Shown here: piece after piece, positions 25,101 through 33,529 of the stretch
Position numbering within the stretch: the stretch's first letter is position 1
Layout of the letters: every line of letters begins with the position of its first letter
NCBI GenBank assembly: GCA_040901765.1
Contig: JBBDYG010000040.1
Span: forward strand, 248,001-312,000
DNA: 64,000 nucleotides
Direction of reading: 5' to 3'
Source of the DNA: JBBDYG01 sp040901765
GTDB lineage: Bacteria; Planctomycetota; Planctomycetia; Pirellulales; Lacipirellulaceae
Notes under the pieces: generated by a model
Seen by the model: the letters and a program-made list of their open reading frames with translations, nothing else
Databases searched by the model: none
What the model was told of the DNA's origin: nothing
Program-made: the position numbers and the translations under genes

Positions 25101-25517
25101 GGGAATTTCGACGGCACGGTTGATCGCGCCGACCTCGCGATCTGGCAGCAGCAGTTCGGACTGGTCGGACCCCCGCCCGCTGGGGAGGGCACTGTCGTCG
25201 CCGATGCGGCCAGCCAGTCAAGTTTAGAGCAGCCAATTGCCTGGTTGTCTACGACGGCTGAGACGCCGATTCCCCGTTGGCGCAGCGTCTTTCGAACCTC
25301 CTCGCGCGAGTACGAACGTCCATCGGACCACCAAGAAGGTCGCCGCACGGCCTTGTTGATCGCTCTCGATTCCGCGACGCCAGCGGCCCAACCGCAGGGC
25401 GTCGAAGGCCGCTTTCGGCATGCATCCTCCCGCGAGTTCACGGCCAAAGAGCGGGTGTTCGCCGAGCTGTCGGAGACGCCCGCGTTCGCTCCGCTCGGTA
25501 GGGAATTGCTGCCATAG
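22152..25517 (+). CDS. LEPR-XLL secreted protein with amidase-like, golvesin-like, FN3 and dockerin domains
   Basis: A 1121-residue protein. The N-terminal LHAEALEPRLFLS is the LEPR-XLL export-associated motif of planctomycetes. Residues ~35-130 and ~255-445 contain amidase_3-type blocks (KIVYTHGGHGYTA, DRVFVSFHSNAGGG, DATIVETAFHDSQLDAELM), interrupted by a golvesin-C/xanthan lyase-type domain (~150-255, VYAWTRSGSDRATDQLYRV). Then come FN3 (~460-560), a GATase-like region (NVLIVAGFDRLD…DAVFWILGEESDG), a second golvesin-type domain (~820-945) and a dockerin-like pair (VGDFNLDGVVNGRDYFAW, GNFDGTVDRADLAIWQQ). The amidase blocks suggest it acts on peptidoglycan or a similar amide outside the cell. 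ATG 22152 (MRSQSVPARS) is chosen as start; the frame is open further upstream. Confidence 0.82.
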   Translation: MRSQSVPARSKGGAPRHGDRGRRLHAEALEPRLFLSTSGLVEVGQQPDGALSGKIVYTHGGHGYTAANTGSGAWSFQRPLLLNMIEDLGNQDQMSMFVDTLWRAGATVVPLRPVGHQTNEIVLDNVDAGVTFSGEWSDSSSTVYFGSAGELPYRFATTSLTETAFARYRPQVNAEGFYPVYAWTRSGSDRATDQLYRVQHSGGITEVTVNHRSVGNGLVYLGTYHFEAGNSGYVDISNRSSAAGNVVIADMIRFGNGMGDISRGGGISGRPREDEAGLYWVQWHVERSQGIPTSEYRTAALDSDATVSLSPRYAEFMNREQDGVLSDRVFVSFHSNAGGGRGVTALHNTLNGGDTPNQVLLARSMAQEVNDDLVAQNGQWEHSWHNRGTNVLYQAPDFNYGELNNSVINNEFDATIVETAFHDSQLDAELMRDPDVRAAIARATTQGLIRYFRALDGVTPLVMAPSNPTTVRAISTEAAGRVAVSWQAPVANSYNGDAATEYRIYVSRNGYGYDGGTVVDGDTFSHTFDDLQTTGGPYYFRIAAVNEGGESPLSEAVAAMPTDAQANVLIVAGFDRLDRQQNPTYAFGGGTLERVRPRLSNSYDYVVQMASAINDASVPTQISSTSNEAVINGSVNLADFDAVFWILGEESDGTDTFSATEQGKVATYLTGGGKLFVSGSEIGQDLDNLNNGRSFYNNTLRADFVNNDANTYATTGVAGSIFAGINPQFDNGAQLYNVDMPDVIAVQNGSTAALNYSGGTGGTAAIQYDGGAQKVVMLGFPLETVTSEATRALMIDRVLQFFALPTVPMATIEYLLDNDNLAPTYTDSGPWTLSANPGFNGGTYKFASAGNPSQATWQTYMPIAGEAEVFVIYAAGVNRPTNVTYAIDTGSGTAGASVNQTINNLQWVSLGTFEFTPGTRSVTLNAQTSSGGSFAIADAVRIVFTGPRTDVGDFNLDGVVNGRDYFAWLENAGATSATLQQGDGNFDGTVDRADLAIWQQQFGLVGPPPAGEGTVVADAASQSSLEQPIAWLSTTAETPIPRWRSVFRTSSREYERPSDHQEGRRTALLIALDSATPAAQPQGVEGRFRHASSREFTAKERVFAELSETPAFAPLGRELLP

Positions 25518-25817
25518 CGGCGTGCCGTAGCGTCTCGGCGGTTGTGCGCGTTTACGCATATGCGCGAAAAAAATACGCACAATTGGTTTTATTTTTTGGT
25601 TTTTTCTGATTATATTGACAGGGTGACATGGTCGGGGCGGAACGAACTCCATGTGCCTCATGCTCCTTATCGTTAGCGGGCGGCGAGCAAGTCCTTTGGC
25701 AGGGCCAACAGCGCGGGACAGCCGTCGCGTCGGACCTCAAGAAATGAATTTGAATTAGCAGGCGCCGTTGGGCCTGCGATCGCACAACACACTTTCGCTT
25801 TTCAGGTGGAGAATCAA
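25518..25817. other. Promoter region of PEP-CTERM gene
   Basis: About 300 bases without a gene. It holds the paired words ACGCATATGCGCG and ATACGCAC around a poly-A tract at 25554-25580, then an AT-rich stretch (25583-25620) ahead of the next gene. The ribosome site AGGTGGAG lies at 25804-25811. Confidence 0.45.
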
Positions 25818-27932
25818 ATGAAACTTAGTGCTTCGTTCGTTGCGGCGTTATTGACGTTCGCCGTTGGCCTATCGACGGCCCAGGCGCAATCAACGGTCTA
25901 TTGGGACATCAACGGCACCGACCCCGGCGCGGGAAACGTTGGCGGATTTACCGATGGAGTCTGGGGTACGGATTCCTTTTGGAGCCTTGATCCCGACGGT
26001 CTCGCCGCGACCGGCGCGTGGGTCGCCGGCGATCACGCCGTGTTTTCCGCCGGCAATGACGCCGTAGATTCCTTTATTGACATCACGGGAACTCAAGTCG
26101 CCGGCTCGATGACGGTTGAAGAGGGCATTGTCTTCCTAGCCAGTGGTATTCTGAACACCGGGGCCGGCAACGTCACGGTTGAATCGGGGGCAACTCTTCG
26201 AATTGAGTCCATTCTGCGTTTTGATGCAACTGTTACCGGTAGAGTGGTACTCAATGGTGGGACTCTTTGGCAATCTAATCCCGGTTTTGCCGGGTCATTC
26301 TTGCGAAACACTCAGAGCCTAGAGATTAACGGCACGGGAACGATCGACCGCACTGCCCAGAATACCGACAATAGCGAACCCGCCGAGCCGCCGGCTCGCC
26401 GGATCAATATTTACACACCTATCAATGGGAATGCGATCATCGGCACCGGCGGTACGCCCGAGACCGGTGGCGCCGGTACGTTGATCAAAACCGGCCCGGA
26501 TGAATTCCGCTATCAAGGAACCGGCTTGCCTCTTACATCCTTCGCCAAACTTGTGGTCGAAGAGGGACTCTATCGCCTAGGATTCAATTCCAGTACTCAG
26601 GACGAGCGCGGTTTCGGCGCCGCGCCGCTTGCGGTGCTGCCCGATGCAATCACGCTTAACGGCGGAAGCATCGCGCATAGCTTCGTTGGCACCACGATGC
26701 ACGCAAACCGTGGCATTACGATCGGGGCAAATGGGGGAGCGTGGGCCGGCGGAACAATTACCGTTCCCGGTCCCATTTCGGGTGCCGGCACGTTTGCGGT
26801 AACTGGTGGCGCGGTGATTCTCACCAACGCCGGAAACTCCGGTACCTTCAGCGGGAAGCTCAACGCGAGTGGCGGCCTCCTCGCGGTTGGGATTGAGTCA
26901 GCTCTGGGGGCGGCGCCGGGCGCTGCGGTCGCCGATCAAATCACTCTCGGTGCAACTTTGCCCGCGGCCACCACGGGCACGCTTCGCATTGATTCCACGA
27001 TGACGCTCGATGCCAATCGCGGGATCACATTGGCCGGGATTGGTCGCATCAACATCCCGACCGGTGGCAACACGCTCACCTACGACGGTGTCATCACCGG
27101 TCCCGGGAAGTTCATCAAGATGGGCGACGGCACGCTCACGACCACCAGTGCCCACAGCTACGGCGGCGGCACCGATGTGTACGGCCGACTTGTAGTCAAC
27201 AATGCCTCCGGTTCCGGGACTGGAACTGGCGCGGTCGCGGTGAAGACCACTGCCGCTGGCCTCGGGACCAATGGCACGCTCGCTGGCACTGGGTCCGTGG
27301 CCGGCTTAGTGACCGTCGAGAGCGCTGGCACCATCGCTCCAGGCAGCGGCGGTATCGGTACGCTCACCGCTGCGGGTGGCCTTACACTCGGAGCCGGTTC
27401 AATCCTGAGTATGGAACTGGGTGCTCCCGGCGTCAGCGACCTGATTAACGTCACGTCCGCCGGCGGCTTAACCCTCGACGGCGGCTCTGTGAATTTGATC
27501 GACGCCGGCGGTTTGGCTAACGGTAACTATACCCTGATCGATTATGCCGGAGCGCTGGGTGGCAGTTTTTCAAACCTCGTTTTGGGAACCACGCCAGCCG
27601 GGTTTGACTACGCCCTAATCGACACCGGCAGCTCGATCGACCTCACGGTGTCGTCCGTTTCGGCCGCCTTGATCGGCGATTACAACAACGACGGCACGGT
27701 AAATGCTGCCGACTACGCGGTTTGGCGCGACAACAATGGCGGCACCGCGGTGCTGCCTAATGACGAGACACCCGGCACCGTCGACGTGTCCGACTACAAC
27801 GCGTGGCGCGCCAACTTTGGCGACACCGCCGGAAGTGGCGCCGGCTCGGGAGCAGTACCCGAACCGAGCACAATTGCACTGGCGCTCCTTTCCGTGGTCG
27901 CCATGCTGGGCGCAGCGAGAAAGCGCGGCTGA
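25818..27932 (+). CDS. PEP-CTERM/dockerin-repeat protein with autotransporter-type beta-strand repeats
   Basis: A 704-residue exported protein. MKLSASFVAALLTFAVGLST is a signal peptide; ATG 25818 has AGGTGGAG upstream. Most of the protein consists of Gly/Thr-rich beta repeats of the autotransporter-associated type, such as GPGKFIKMGDGTLTTTSAHS and YGGGTDVYGRLVVNNASGSG. Near the C-terminus a dockerin-like pair follows (DYNNDGTVNAADYAVWRDN and TVDVSDYNAWRANFG), then VPEPSTIALALLSVVAMLG and AARKRG, a PEP-CTERM sorting tail cleaved by exosortase. It is likely secreted and surface-attached. Ligands are unknown. Confidence 0.88.
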   Translation: MKLSASFVAALLTFAVGLSTAQAQSTVYWDINGTDPGAGNVGGFTDGVWGTDSFWSLDPDGLAATGAWVAGDHAVFSAGNDAVDSFIDITGTQVAGSMTVEEGIVFLASGILNTGAGNVTVESGATLRIESILRFDATVTGRVVLNGGTLWQSNPGFAGSFLRNTQSLEINGTGTIDRTAQNTDNSEPAEPPARRINIYTPINGNAIIGTGGTPETGGAGTLIKTGPDEFRYQGTGLPLTSFAKLVVEEGLYRLGFNSSTQDERGFGAAPLAVLPDAITLNGGSIAHSFVGTTMHANRGITIGANGGAWAGGTITVPGPISGAGTFAVTGGAVILTNAGNSGTFSGKLNASGGLLAVGIESALGAAPGAAVADQITLGATLPAATTGTLRIDSTMTLDANRGITLAGIGRINIPTGGNTLTYDGVITGPGKFIKMGDGTLTTTSAHSYGGGTDVYGRLVVNNASGSGTGTGAVAVKTTAAGLGTNGTLAGTGSVAGLVTVESAGTIAPGSGGIGTLTAAGGLTLGAGSILSMELGAPGVSDLINVTSAGGLTLDGGSVNLIDAGGLANGNYTLIDYAGALGGSFSNLVLGTTPAGFDYALIDTGSSIDLTVSSVSAALIGDYNNDGTVNAADYAVWRDNNGGTAVLPNDETPGTVDVSDYNAWRANFGDTAGSGAGSGAVPEPSTIALALLSVVAMLGAARKRG

Positions 27933-28034
27933 ATTGAGAAACGGACGGAGCAGTTTAGAGTCTGGCGGAATGAAGGCGATTTTGTAGACGCGGGTTTTAG
28001 CGGTTGAATTTCATTCAGCCAAAAGGAGTTTGAA

Positions 28035-29924
28035 ATGAGGACTTGTTTTTCACGGTCTCGCGGCGCGCTCGCGATGGCGCTTTTCCTGGGTGTAGCAACA
28101 GCGGCGATGGCCGTGCCGTATGCTTCGGGCGTGCGGAATACGGCGGGAACGACTTGGGAGTTCGTACTGAACGATGTCGCCGACGCAGTCACCGTGCTTC
28201 GTGATGGCGGAAATGCGCTGACCCTCGGAACGACTGCCGGACGGTACACTTTCGATATGGCAGGCTTCAGCGACTTTGAGATTCAAGTCTCAAAAAGTGC
28301 GGCCACCGGCTACTCGGAAATCGGCGCGGGCGAGAATTTCTACGCGGATTTCGAGCGGCCTACGGGCATGGCGGTCAACAACATCCCGTCGAGTCCCTTC
28401 TTCGGAACGATCTACGTGAATAATGCGCTCAATCTTACCACCGCAACCGGCCGAGTGATGGGGGACGGCGTCTATGCACTTACCGCTGATCGAAAGGGAG
28501 TCGACTTCTCGACACCCGCTTGGACGGTACCGGCTGCCGATGATACGGCCCAGGCCAAGCATCCGGGATTTACGGTCGATGCAACGGGATCCTCGGCATG
28601 GCGATTGAGCTTGGATGACGGCGGGAACGTCATCGTCAGCGATTGGTCCGACTCGGTTGGCGGTATTAAATACGCTGCGCCCAATCTGTTAACGGGTGGG
28701 CTAGTACTTGCCGGCGAAAGTGGCCCGACAGGCGGCGTGTTAAGTTCCGTCTCGGACGAGTTCGGTCTCATCCCACTTCACGGCTCCATTGTCTCCAAGC
28801 CCATCGTCACCGGCACTGTGGGCGTCGATCTTACCGTGTGGGCGCTCGATGAAGACCTCGACAAGGATCTTGCTCACCCAGGTAATGACGGCAACAGCCT
28901 CTGGCGGTGGGACGTTGGTAATGTCACTACCGGCTACGATATCAATCCAACGCTGGTCATCAACGCAGGTGCGATTCCTCGAACTGATGAGGCTGTTTCA
29001 CGCCTCAATTTTTTCGCTCAGAATAATGGTGTTATTGCGGAGGCCCATTACGAGCCGCAATTTGAAAAGTTCTATCTCATGCAGCCTCGTGACAATGGCA
29101 ACGAGTCGAGCCTCATCGTGCTGAGCGCCGGTGCAGGCGGAAGTTCCGTAGTCGAGTGGTCGTCTCTGCAGTTTTCCATTGACAACAATTTGGATGGTTT
29201 CACGGACACACCGGTGTTTGGAACCAGCGTCGGGCTGCAGGACATTTTTCGCGAGGCGTGGGCGGTCGAGTTGTCGGACGACAAATCAAATCTGTTCGTT
29301 CTGATGTCGAATTTGTACAGCGGTGCAGACAACAATAACCCTTACATCGGCCCGAACAGCCCCAACTTGAACGGGCATGTGCTGATCATCCCGCTCGACG
29401 AACAGGGCATACCAGATGTTCAGGTAAGTGATAACGGGACGCCAGGCGATACGACGGACGATTTTCTGTCGAATGTGGAAGCCATCAATATCGGCGCCGT
29501 CGGCAATCTCGACCGCGTGAATATCGATATCGACGCGGCTGGTAATGTCTACGTGGTAAGCAACATCACCGAACGGCTGCAAGTCTTCAGCCCCGGCGGT
29601 AGCTTCACGGCCATCACCGGCTCCGACGGCACGTTCAGTTTGGAGGCCCTCACGCCGCCCGATGAACTGGTGGGCGACTACAACAACGACGGCAGCGTGA
29701 ACGCCGCCGACTATGCAGTCTGGCGCGACAACAACGGCGGTACCGCGGTGCTCCCCAACGATGCCACGCCCGGCACCGTCGATTTGTCGGACTACAACAC
29801 CTGGCGCGCCAACTTCGGCAATACCGCCGGCAGTGGCAGTGCGGCCGTCCCCGAGCCATCGACCTTCGGCTTGGCTCTGCTCGTTGCGGCGGCGATTCTG
29901 GGTCGGTTTATCAAGCGCAATTGA
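28035..29924 (+). CDS. PEP-CTERM secreted protein, beta-propeller-like
   Basis: A 629-residue exported protein with signal peptide (ALAMALFLGVATAAMA) and AAGGAG seven bases before the ATG. Repeated phrases of the type GNVIVSDWSDSVGGIKYA and AGNVYVVSNITERLQVFSPG suggest an NHL/SMP-30-like beta propeller. The C-terminus carries a dockerin-like pair (DYNNDGSVNAADYAVWRDN, TVDLSDYNTWRANFG) and VPEPSTFGLALLVAAAILG then RFIKRN, a PEP-CTERM sorting signal. It is paralogous to the next gene, both opening with a PYxxxV…FxLN segment after the signal. Function unknown. Confidence 0.88.
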   Translation: MRTCFSRSRGALAMALFLGVATAAMAVPYASGVRNTAGTTWEFVLNDVADAVTVLRDGGNALTLGTTAGRYTFDMAGFSDFEIQVSKSAATGYSEIGAGENFYADFERPTGMAVNNIPSSPFFGTIYVNNALNLTTATGRVMGDGVYALTADRKGVDFSTPAWTVPAADDTAQAKHPGFTVDATGSSAWRLSLDDGGNVIVSDWSDSVGGIKYAAPNLLTGGLVLAGESGPTGGVLSSVSDEFGLIPLHGSIVSKPIVTGTVGVDLTVWALDEDLDKDLAHPGNDGNSLWRWDVGNVTTGYDINPTLVINAGAIPRTDEAVSRLNFFAQNNGVIAEAHYEPQFEKFYLMQPRDNGNESSLIVLSAGAGGSSVVEWSSLQFSIDNNLDGFTDTPVFGTSVGLQDIFREAWAVELSDDKSNLFVLMSNLYSGADNNNPYIGPNSPNLNGHVLIIPLDEQGIPDVQVSDNGTPGDTTDDFLSNVEAINIGAVGNLDRVNIDIDAAGNVYVVSNITERLQVFSPGGSFTAITGSDGTFSLEALTPPDELVGDYNNDGSVNAADYAVWRDNNGGTAVLPNDATPGTVDLSDYNTWRANFGNTAGSGSAAVPEPSTFGLALLVAAAILGRFIKRN

Positions 29925-29948
29925 ATTTCAACCCAACGGAGTCGCGGG

Positions 29949-29993
29949 TGGGGCGGTTTCAAACGCCCCGCCCGGGACTCACTCGGGTTTTTA
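29949..29993 (+). terminator. Probable rho-independent terminator
   Basis: Downstream of the PEP-CTERM gene, GGGGCG…CGCCCC forms a stem at 29950-29969 and CCCGGGACTCACTCGGG another at 29971-29987, followed by TTTTT. Confidence 0.7.
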
Positions 29994-30028
29994 CATAACT
30001 CTTCACCACACCTCTTGGAGATTCGCTA

Positions 30029-31549
30029 ATGACTCGGTCCCACCTGCTCGCGGTTCTTACCGCACTTGTCTCGATTACATCTTGTCAACTCTATGCCGCG
30101 CCTTATTCAACCAACGTGCTGGTCAGCGGCACCAGCGTTTCGTTCATCTTAAACGAACCGGCCGATACCCTGCTGTATCGCGTAAACAGCGGTGTGTGGC
30201 AGCCGCTCGACGGCTCGTCCAAAGGCACAAAATCGTTCTCGCTCGGTGCCGCGACCGACACGTTCTCGATCGTTGCCGGCAAGAACGATCCCTTGGGATA
30301 CACGATTCCCACGGGCGGCGCACCGGTCGTGGCTTCCGCTAATGGCCTGTCGCAAACCACGAATCCCGGCGGCGTGAACATTATCAGCGACGACGCGAAT
30401 CTGCTGACGAGATTCAATAGCCCCCGCGGCGTAAGCGTTAGCACCAACCCGAACGCTCCCAAGTTTGGCACGACCTATGTCTCCAATTCGGCGGCCGGCG
30501 CCACTGCCGGTCGAAACCTGGGCGATGGTCTCTACGCCGTCCACGCTGATCAAAGCGACGCTTTCGGGTATGGCGATACAGCGCAAGACCCCGGAAACCT
30601 GTTTGACGGCGTTGCGGCCAGTGCGAGCAGTCCCTTCCGCGTCACCGTGGCGCCGAACGGCGAAGTGTATGTCGCCGATTTCTCCGATGCCAACGGAAAC
30701 GTCTATCGTCTCAATTCCAACATGACCAGTGGCGCGGTTGTGCTGCAGGGCATTGGCGGCCCCGGGACACTTCCCGCCGGCCAGAACCACGGCAGCACCA
30801 CTTCGGTGCATGTCGAAGGTTCTTCCGCAACCGGCGATTTGATCCTCTACACGGTCGACGAAGACTTGCGCAGCTCGCAGTTCGGCGGCCCGGTCGGCGA
30901 CGATCGCAACAGCCTCTGGCGGTACAACATTAACGCTGGGGCGCTCCCCTCCAATGTCACCCCAACGAAAGTCAACACGACCAACGTATTGCTTCCTGCG
31001 GCCACGAGCGACATGCAACGCGGCACCGATGGAAAGTTTTACTTGGCGCAGAATCGATCGGCCGGGAACGAAGCGGGCGTCGTCGTGCTCGATGCAAACG
31101 GAGTGAAGCTTTACGATTCGTTGACCGATTCGCGGGCGCTGCTCGGCAATCCAGCCGCAGTTGACATTCTGCGCAACGTGCAGGGAATGGCCGTATCGAC
31201 AGACCAGACCTGGTTGGCGGTAATGCTCAATAACAGTGACGTTGCGGTTGTGCCGCTCGTGAACGGATTGCCCGACCTAGCCAATCGCTTGATCGTCGAC
31301 TCGGCGAACCCCGATGTCAATTCGGGTCGCGACATTGCCTTTGATGCGGCCGGCAACATTCATTTGGTCAGTAGCGGCACGGCGCGATATCGCGTGCTTT
31401 CGCCCGGCGGCGTGACCTATGCCCGGACCGATTTCGACGGCACGAATTACAGCTTCGCGATTGGTTCGACGGCGATTCCCGAGCCGAGTGCGATGGTGCT
31501 TGCCGGTTTGGCCCTCTTAGGATTGGCCGGATTGGCACGCCGCAGGTAG
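30029..31549 (+). CDS. PEP-CTERM secreted protein, paralogue without dockerin
   Basis: A 506-residue exported protein, paralogous to the previous gene. After a signal peptide (AVLTALVSITSCQLYAAPYS), it shares the opening SFILNEPADTLLYRVNSGVW and propeller-like phrases such as GEVYVADFSDANGNVYRLNS and AGNIHLVSSGTARYRVLSPG. It lacks the dockerin pair and ends IPEPSAMVLAGLALLGLAGL then ARRR, a PEP-CTERM tail. The two tandem copies probably arose by duplication; loss or gain of the dockerin block distinguishes them. A GGAG ribosome site precedes ATG 30029. Function unknown. Confidence 0.88.
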   Translation: MTRSHLLAVLTALVSITSCQLYAAPYSTNVLVSGTSVSFILNEPADTLLYRVNSGVWQPLDGSSKGTKSFSLGAATDTFSIVAGKNDPLGYTIPTGGAPVVASANGLSQTTNPGGVNIISDDANLLTRFNSPRGVSVSTNPNAPKFGTTYVSNSAAGATAGRNLGDGLYAVHADQSDAFGYGDTAQDPGNLFDGVAASASSPFRVTVAPNGEVYVADFSDANGNVYRLNSNMTSGAVVLQGIGGPGTLPAGQNHGSTTSVHVEGSSATGDLILYTVDEDLRSSQFGGPVGDDRNSLWRYNINAGALPSNVTPTKVNTTNVLLPAATSDMQRGTDGKFYLAQNRSAGNEAGVVVLDANGVKLYDSLTDSRALLGNPAAVDILRNVQGMAVSTDQTWLAVMLNNSDVAVVPLVNGLPDLANRLIVDSANPDVNSGRDIAFDAAGNIHLVSSGTARYRVLSPGGVTYARTDFDGTNYSFAIGSTAIPEPSAMVLAGLALLGLAGLARRR

Positions 31550-31580
31550 GCCATGTACTTAATTAGAAAATGAAATCTGC

Positions 31581-31618
31581 GCGGGGCGGGATTCGCCAGT
31601 CGGACCCCGCTCTGTTTT
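31581..31618 (+). terminator. Probable rho-independent terminator
   Basis: GCGGGG (31581-31586) pairs with CCCCGC (31605-31610), followed within three bases by TTTTT. It lies about 30 bases after the PEP-CTERM gene stop. Confidence 0.6.
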
Positions 31619-31745
31619 TGCGCGCCACTTGCGCTGCGGCGCGAAATCATTGCGCTTCGCTTTGGTTGAGCGATGGCCGGAAAGCGCTACAATGAAGTAA
31701 GATAGCTGCGCCCGGCAGCGTTCTTATGCATCCCAGGATCAAAGC

Positions 31746-32852
31746 ATGGCCTTTCCCCGCAGCAGTCGTCATTCGATACGGGCGTTTACCCTCGTTGAAC
31801 TATTGGTGGTGATTGCCATCATCGGCATCTTGATGGCCCTGCTGTTGCCGGCCGTGCAGGCCGCCCGCGAAGCGGCGCGGCGCAATCAGTGCAAGAACAA
31901 CGTAAAACAGATCGCGCTGGGCTGCGCGCTTCATGTCGATACGCACGGATACTTCCCCTCGGGAGGCTGGGGCTACAAGTGGACTGGCGATCCCACTCGC
32001 GGGTACGGCGAGGGTCAGCCCGGCTCGTGGATGTACAACATCCTGGCGTATGTCGAGGAAGGCGCACGACGCGACCTGGGAAAAGACACCATGCCTGGCA
32101 CAGCGGCTTACCAGGAGGCGCTGCGGGAAGTGAATCAGTCTCCGGTCGGCTTGTTTCATTGCCCCACGCGACGCGGTCCGCAGGCCTCAAAAGGCTATTG
32201 GCCCACCCTTAGCACGGAGCACAGCAGCATGAGGGCTCTGGCGCAGACCGGCCTGGCAAAGAGCGATTACGCGGCCAACTCCGGCGACAGCCGTGAGTGG
32301 GACTCCGAGCACATGTACGAGCCGACGAGTTATGCCCAGGCCGATAGCAATCCGCAATGGACCAACACCAGTGTATGCAATGTAGCTCCAGGTTTCCGGA
32401 ACTCAAACGCTCAATTTTGCCAAACCGGCGTCATGTACTATCACAGCGAGCTCAAACCGGTGAGGATCGCCGACGGCACATCGAAAACTTATTTAGTGGG
32501 CGAGAAGTACTTGTTCCCAGACGGCTATGAAGGCGCCAGTGCCAGCAACGCGCCCGGATTTACCTGGGGCGATAACGAATCGATGTACATGGGCTACGAC
32601 TGGGACAATCATCGCGTTGCTTATCGGCCAGGGGTGTCGCTGATTTCCAACCCCGAGTTTTACCAACCGCGGCAAGATACGCCGGGGTTTGATAGTTATG
32701 GCGCATTCGGCAGCGCCCACAGCGGCGGCCTGAGCATGGCGATGTGCGATGGCTCGGTGCAGTTCGTCTCCTACGACATCGAGCCGACGACCCACGCCGC
32801 GCTCGCTAACCGCTTGGACGGCAGCGTGATGTCGATACAAGACGGGCAGTAG
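31746..32852 (+). CDS. DUF1559 prepilin-like protein
   Basis: A 368-residue DUF1559 protein. The leader RSSRHSIRA precedes FTLVELLVVIAIIGILMALL, the type IV prepilin methylation/cleavage site and hydrophobic helix, then LPAVQAAREAARRNQCKNN. The rest is the DUF1559 (SBP_bac_10) globular domain, with LIxxGTSKTYLVGEKYL-type and FGSAHSGGLSMAMCDGSVQF blocks. It is cleaved and methylated by a prepilin peptidase and probably assembled into, or placed with, a pseudopilus at the envelope. Planctomycete genomes carry large paralogous sets. An EF-hand lipoprotein gene converges with it. Confidence 0.94.
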   Translation: MAFPRSSRHSIRAFTLVELLVVIAIIGILMALLLPAVQAAREAARRNQCKNNVKQIALGCALHVDTHGYFPSGGWGYKWTGDPTRGYGEGQPGSWMYNILAYVEEGARRDLGKDTMPGTAAYQEALREVNQSPVGLFHCPTRRGPQASKGYWPTLSTEHSSMRALAQTGLAKSDYAANSGDSREWDSEHMYEPTSYAQADSNPQWTNTSVCNVAPGFRNSNAQFCQTGVMYYHSELKPVRIADGTSKTYLVGEKYLFPDGYEGASASNAPGFTWGDNESMYMGYDWDNHRVAYRPGVSLISNPEFYQPRQDTPGFDSYGAFGSAHSGGLSMAMCDGSVQFVSYDIEPTTHAALANRLDGSVMSIQDGQ

Positions 32853-32862
32853 CGCGGCCGCG

Positions 32863-33519
32863 TCACTTGGTCGTCAGTTCATAATTGACGCGTCTGTTGG
32901 CGATCTCGGGCACGTCGTTCGCCACCTCTTGCCCTAGAATCGTCTGGGCGTTGTATTTGGTCGGGATGGTTTCTTTTCCGCCCACCATCTTCGAAATCCG
33001 CACCTTGTAAAGCCCTAGATGCATTCCGGGAGGAGACGTCGGGTCTGGCCGGTTTTGCTTGGCGATGGTGGCGCCGCCCCCCCCGTAAGGATCCGTAACG
33101 CAACTTGCCGGCTTGATTTCATCGCCCAGGTACTCGACGGGATCAAACGTCACCGTCGCGCCAAACAGCGGACTGCCATCGAGCGTCACTGTGAAGGGGA
33201 AGGACATCAATCCGGTACGCATCTGCTGCCAAACTTTCACGCGCTCGCTCATCTCTTCCGCGGTGACGCCACCGTCTCCATTGCTGTCGAGCCGCGGCAG
33301 GGCTGCCACTAGCGCGGGCGCTTTCTGAAGCTCTTCCCCCGCAATTTGGCCGTCTCGGTTGCTGTCGTATTTCGCGATTGCATCCGATCCGGCGTCGCTC
33401 GCGTTCATGTGGGGCTGGTTCACTCGCGCTGGCCCTCGACTGCAGCCCGGCACGAATACGGCGATATACAACAGTCGCAGAAACCAGCTATGGTGAAAAA
33501 TTCTCACGCTTTGGTACAT
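32863..33519 (-). CDS. EF-hand lipoprotein with carboxypeptidase regulatory-like domain
   Basis: A 218-residue protein. A hydrophobic start followed by VPGCSRG gives a lipobox. Two EF-hand loops follow: KYDSNRDGQIAGEEL and RLDSNGDGGVTAEEM (residues ~50-100). The C-terminal half has the beta-sandwich pattern of transthyretin/carboxypeptidase regulatory-like domains (FPFTVTLDGSPLFGATVTFD). Small lipoproteins of the second type commonly accompany DUF1559 genes in planctomycetes; here the gene converges with one. It may bind calcium at the outer surface. The role is otherwise unknown. Confidence 0.75.
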   Translation of the reverse strand: MYQSVRIFHHSWFLRLLYIAVFVPGCSRGPARVNQPHMNASDAGSDAIAKYDSNRDGQIAGEELQKAPALVAALPRLDSNGDGGVTAEEMSERVKVWQQMRTGLMSFPFTVTLDGSPLFGATVTFDPVEYLGDEIKPASCVTDPYGGGGATIAKQNRPDPTSPPGMHLGLYKVRISKMVGGKETIPTKYNAQTILGQEVANDVPEIANRRVNYELTTK

Positions 33520-33529
33520 CCAAACTTCC

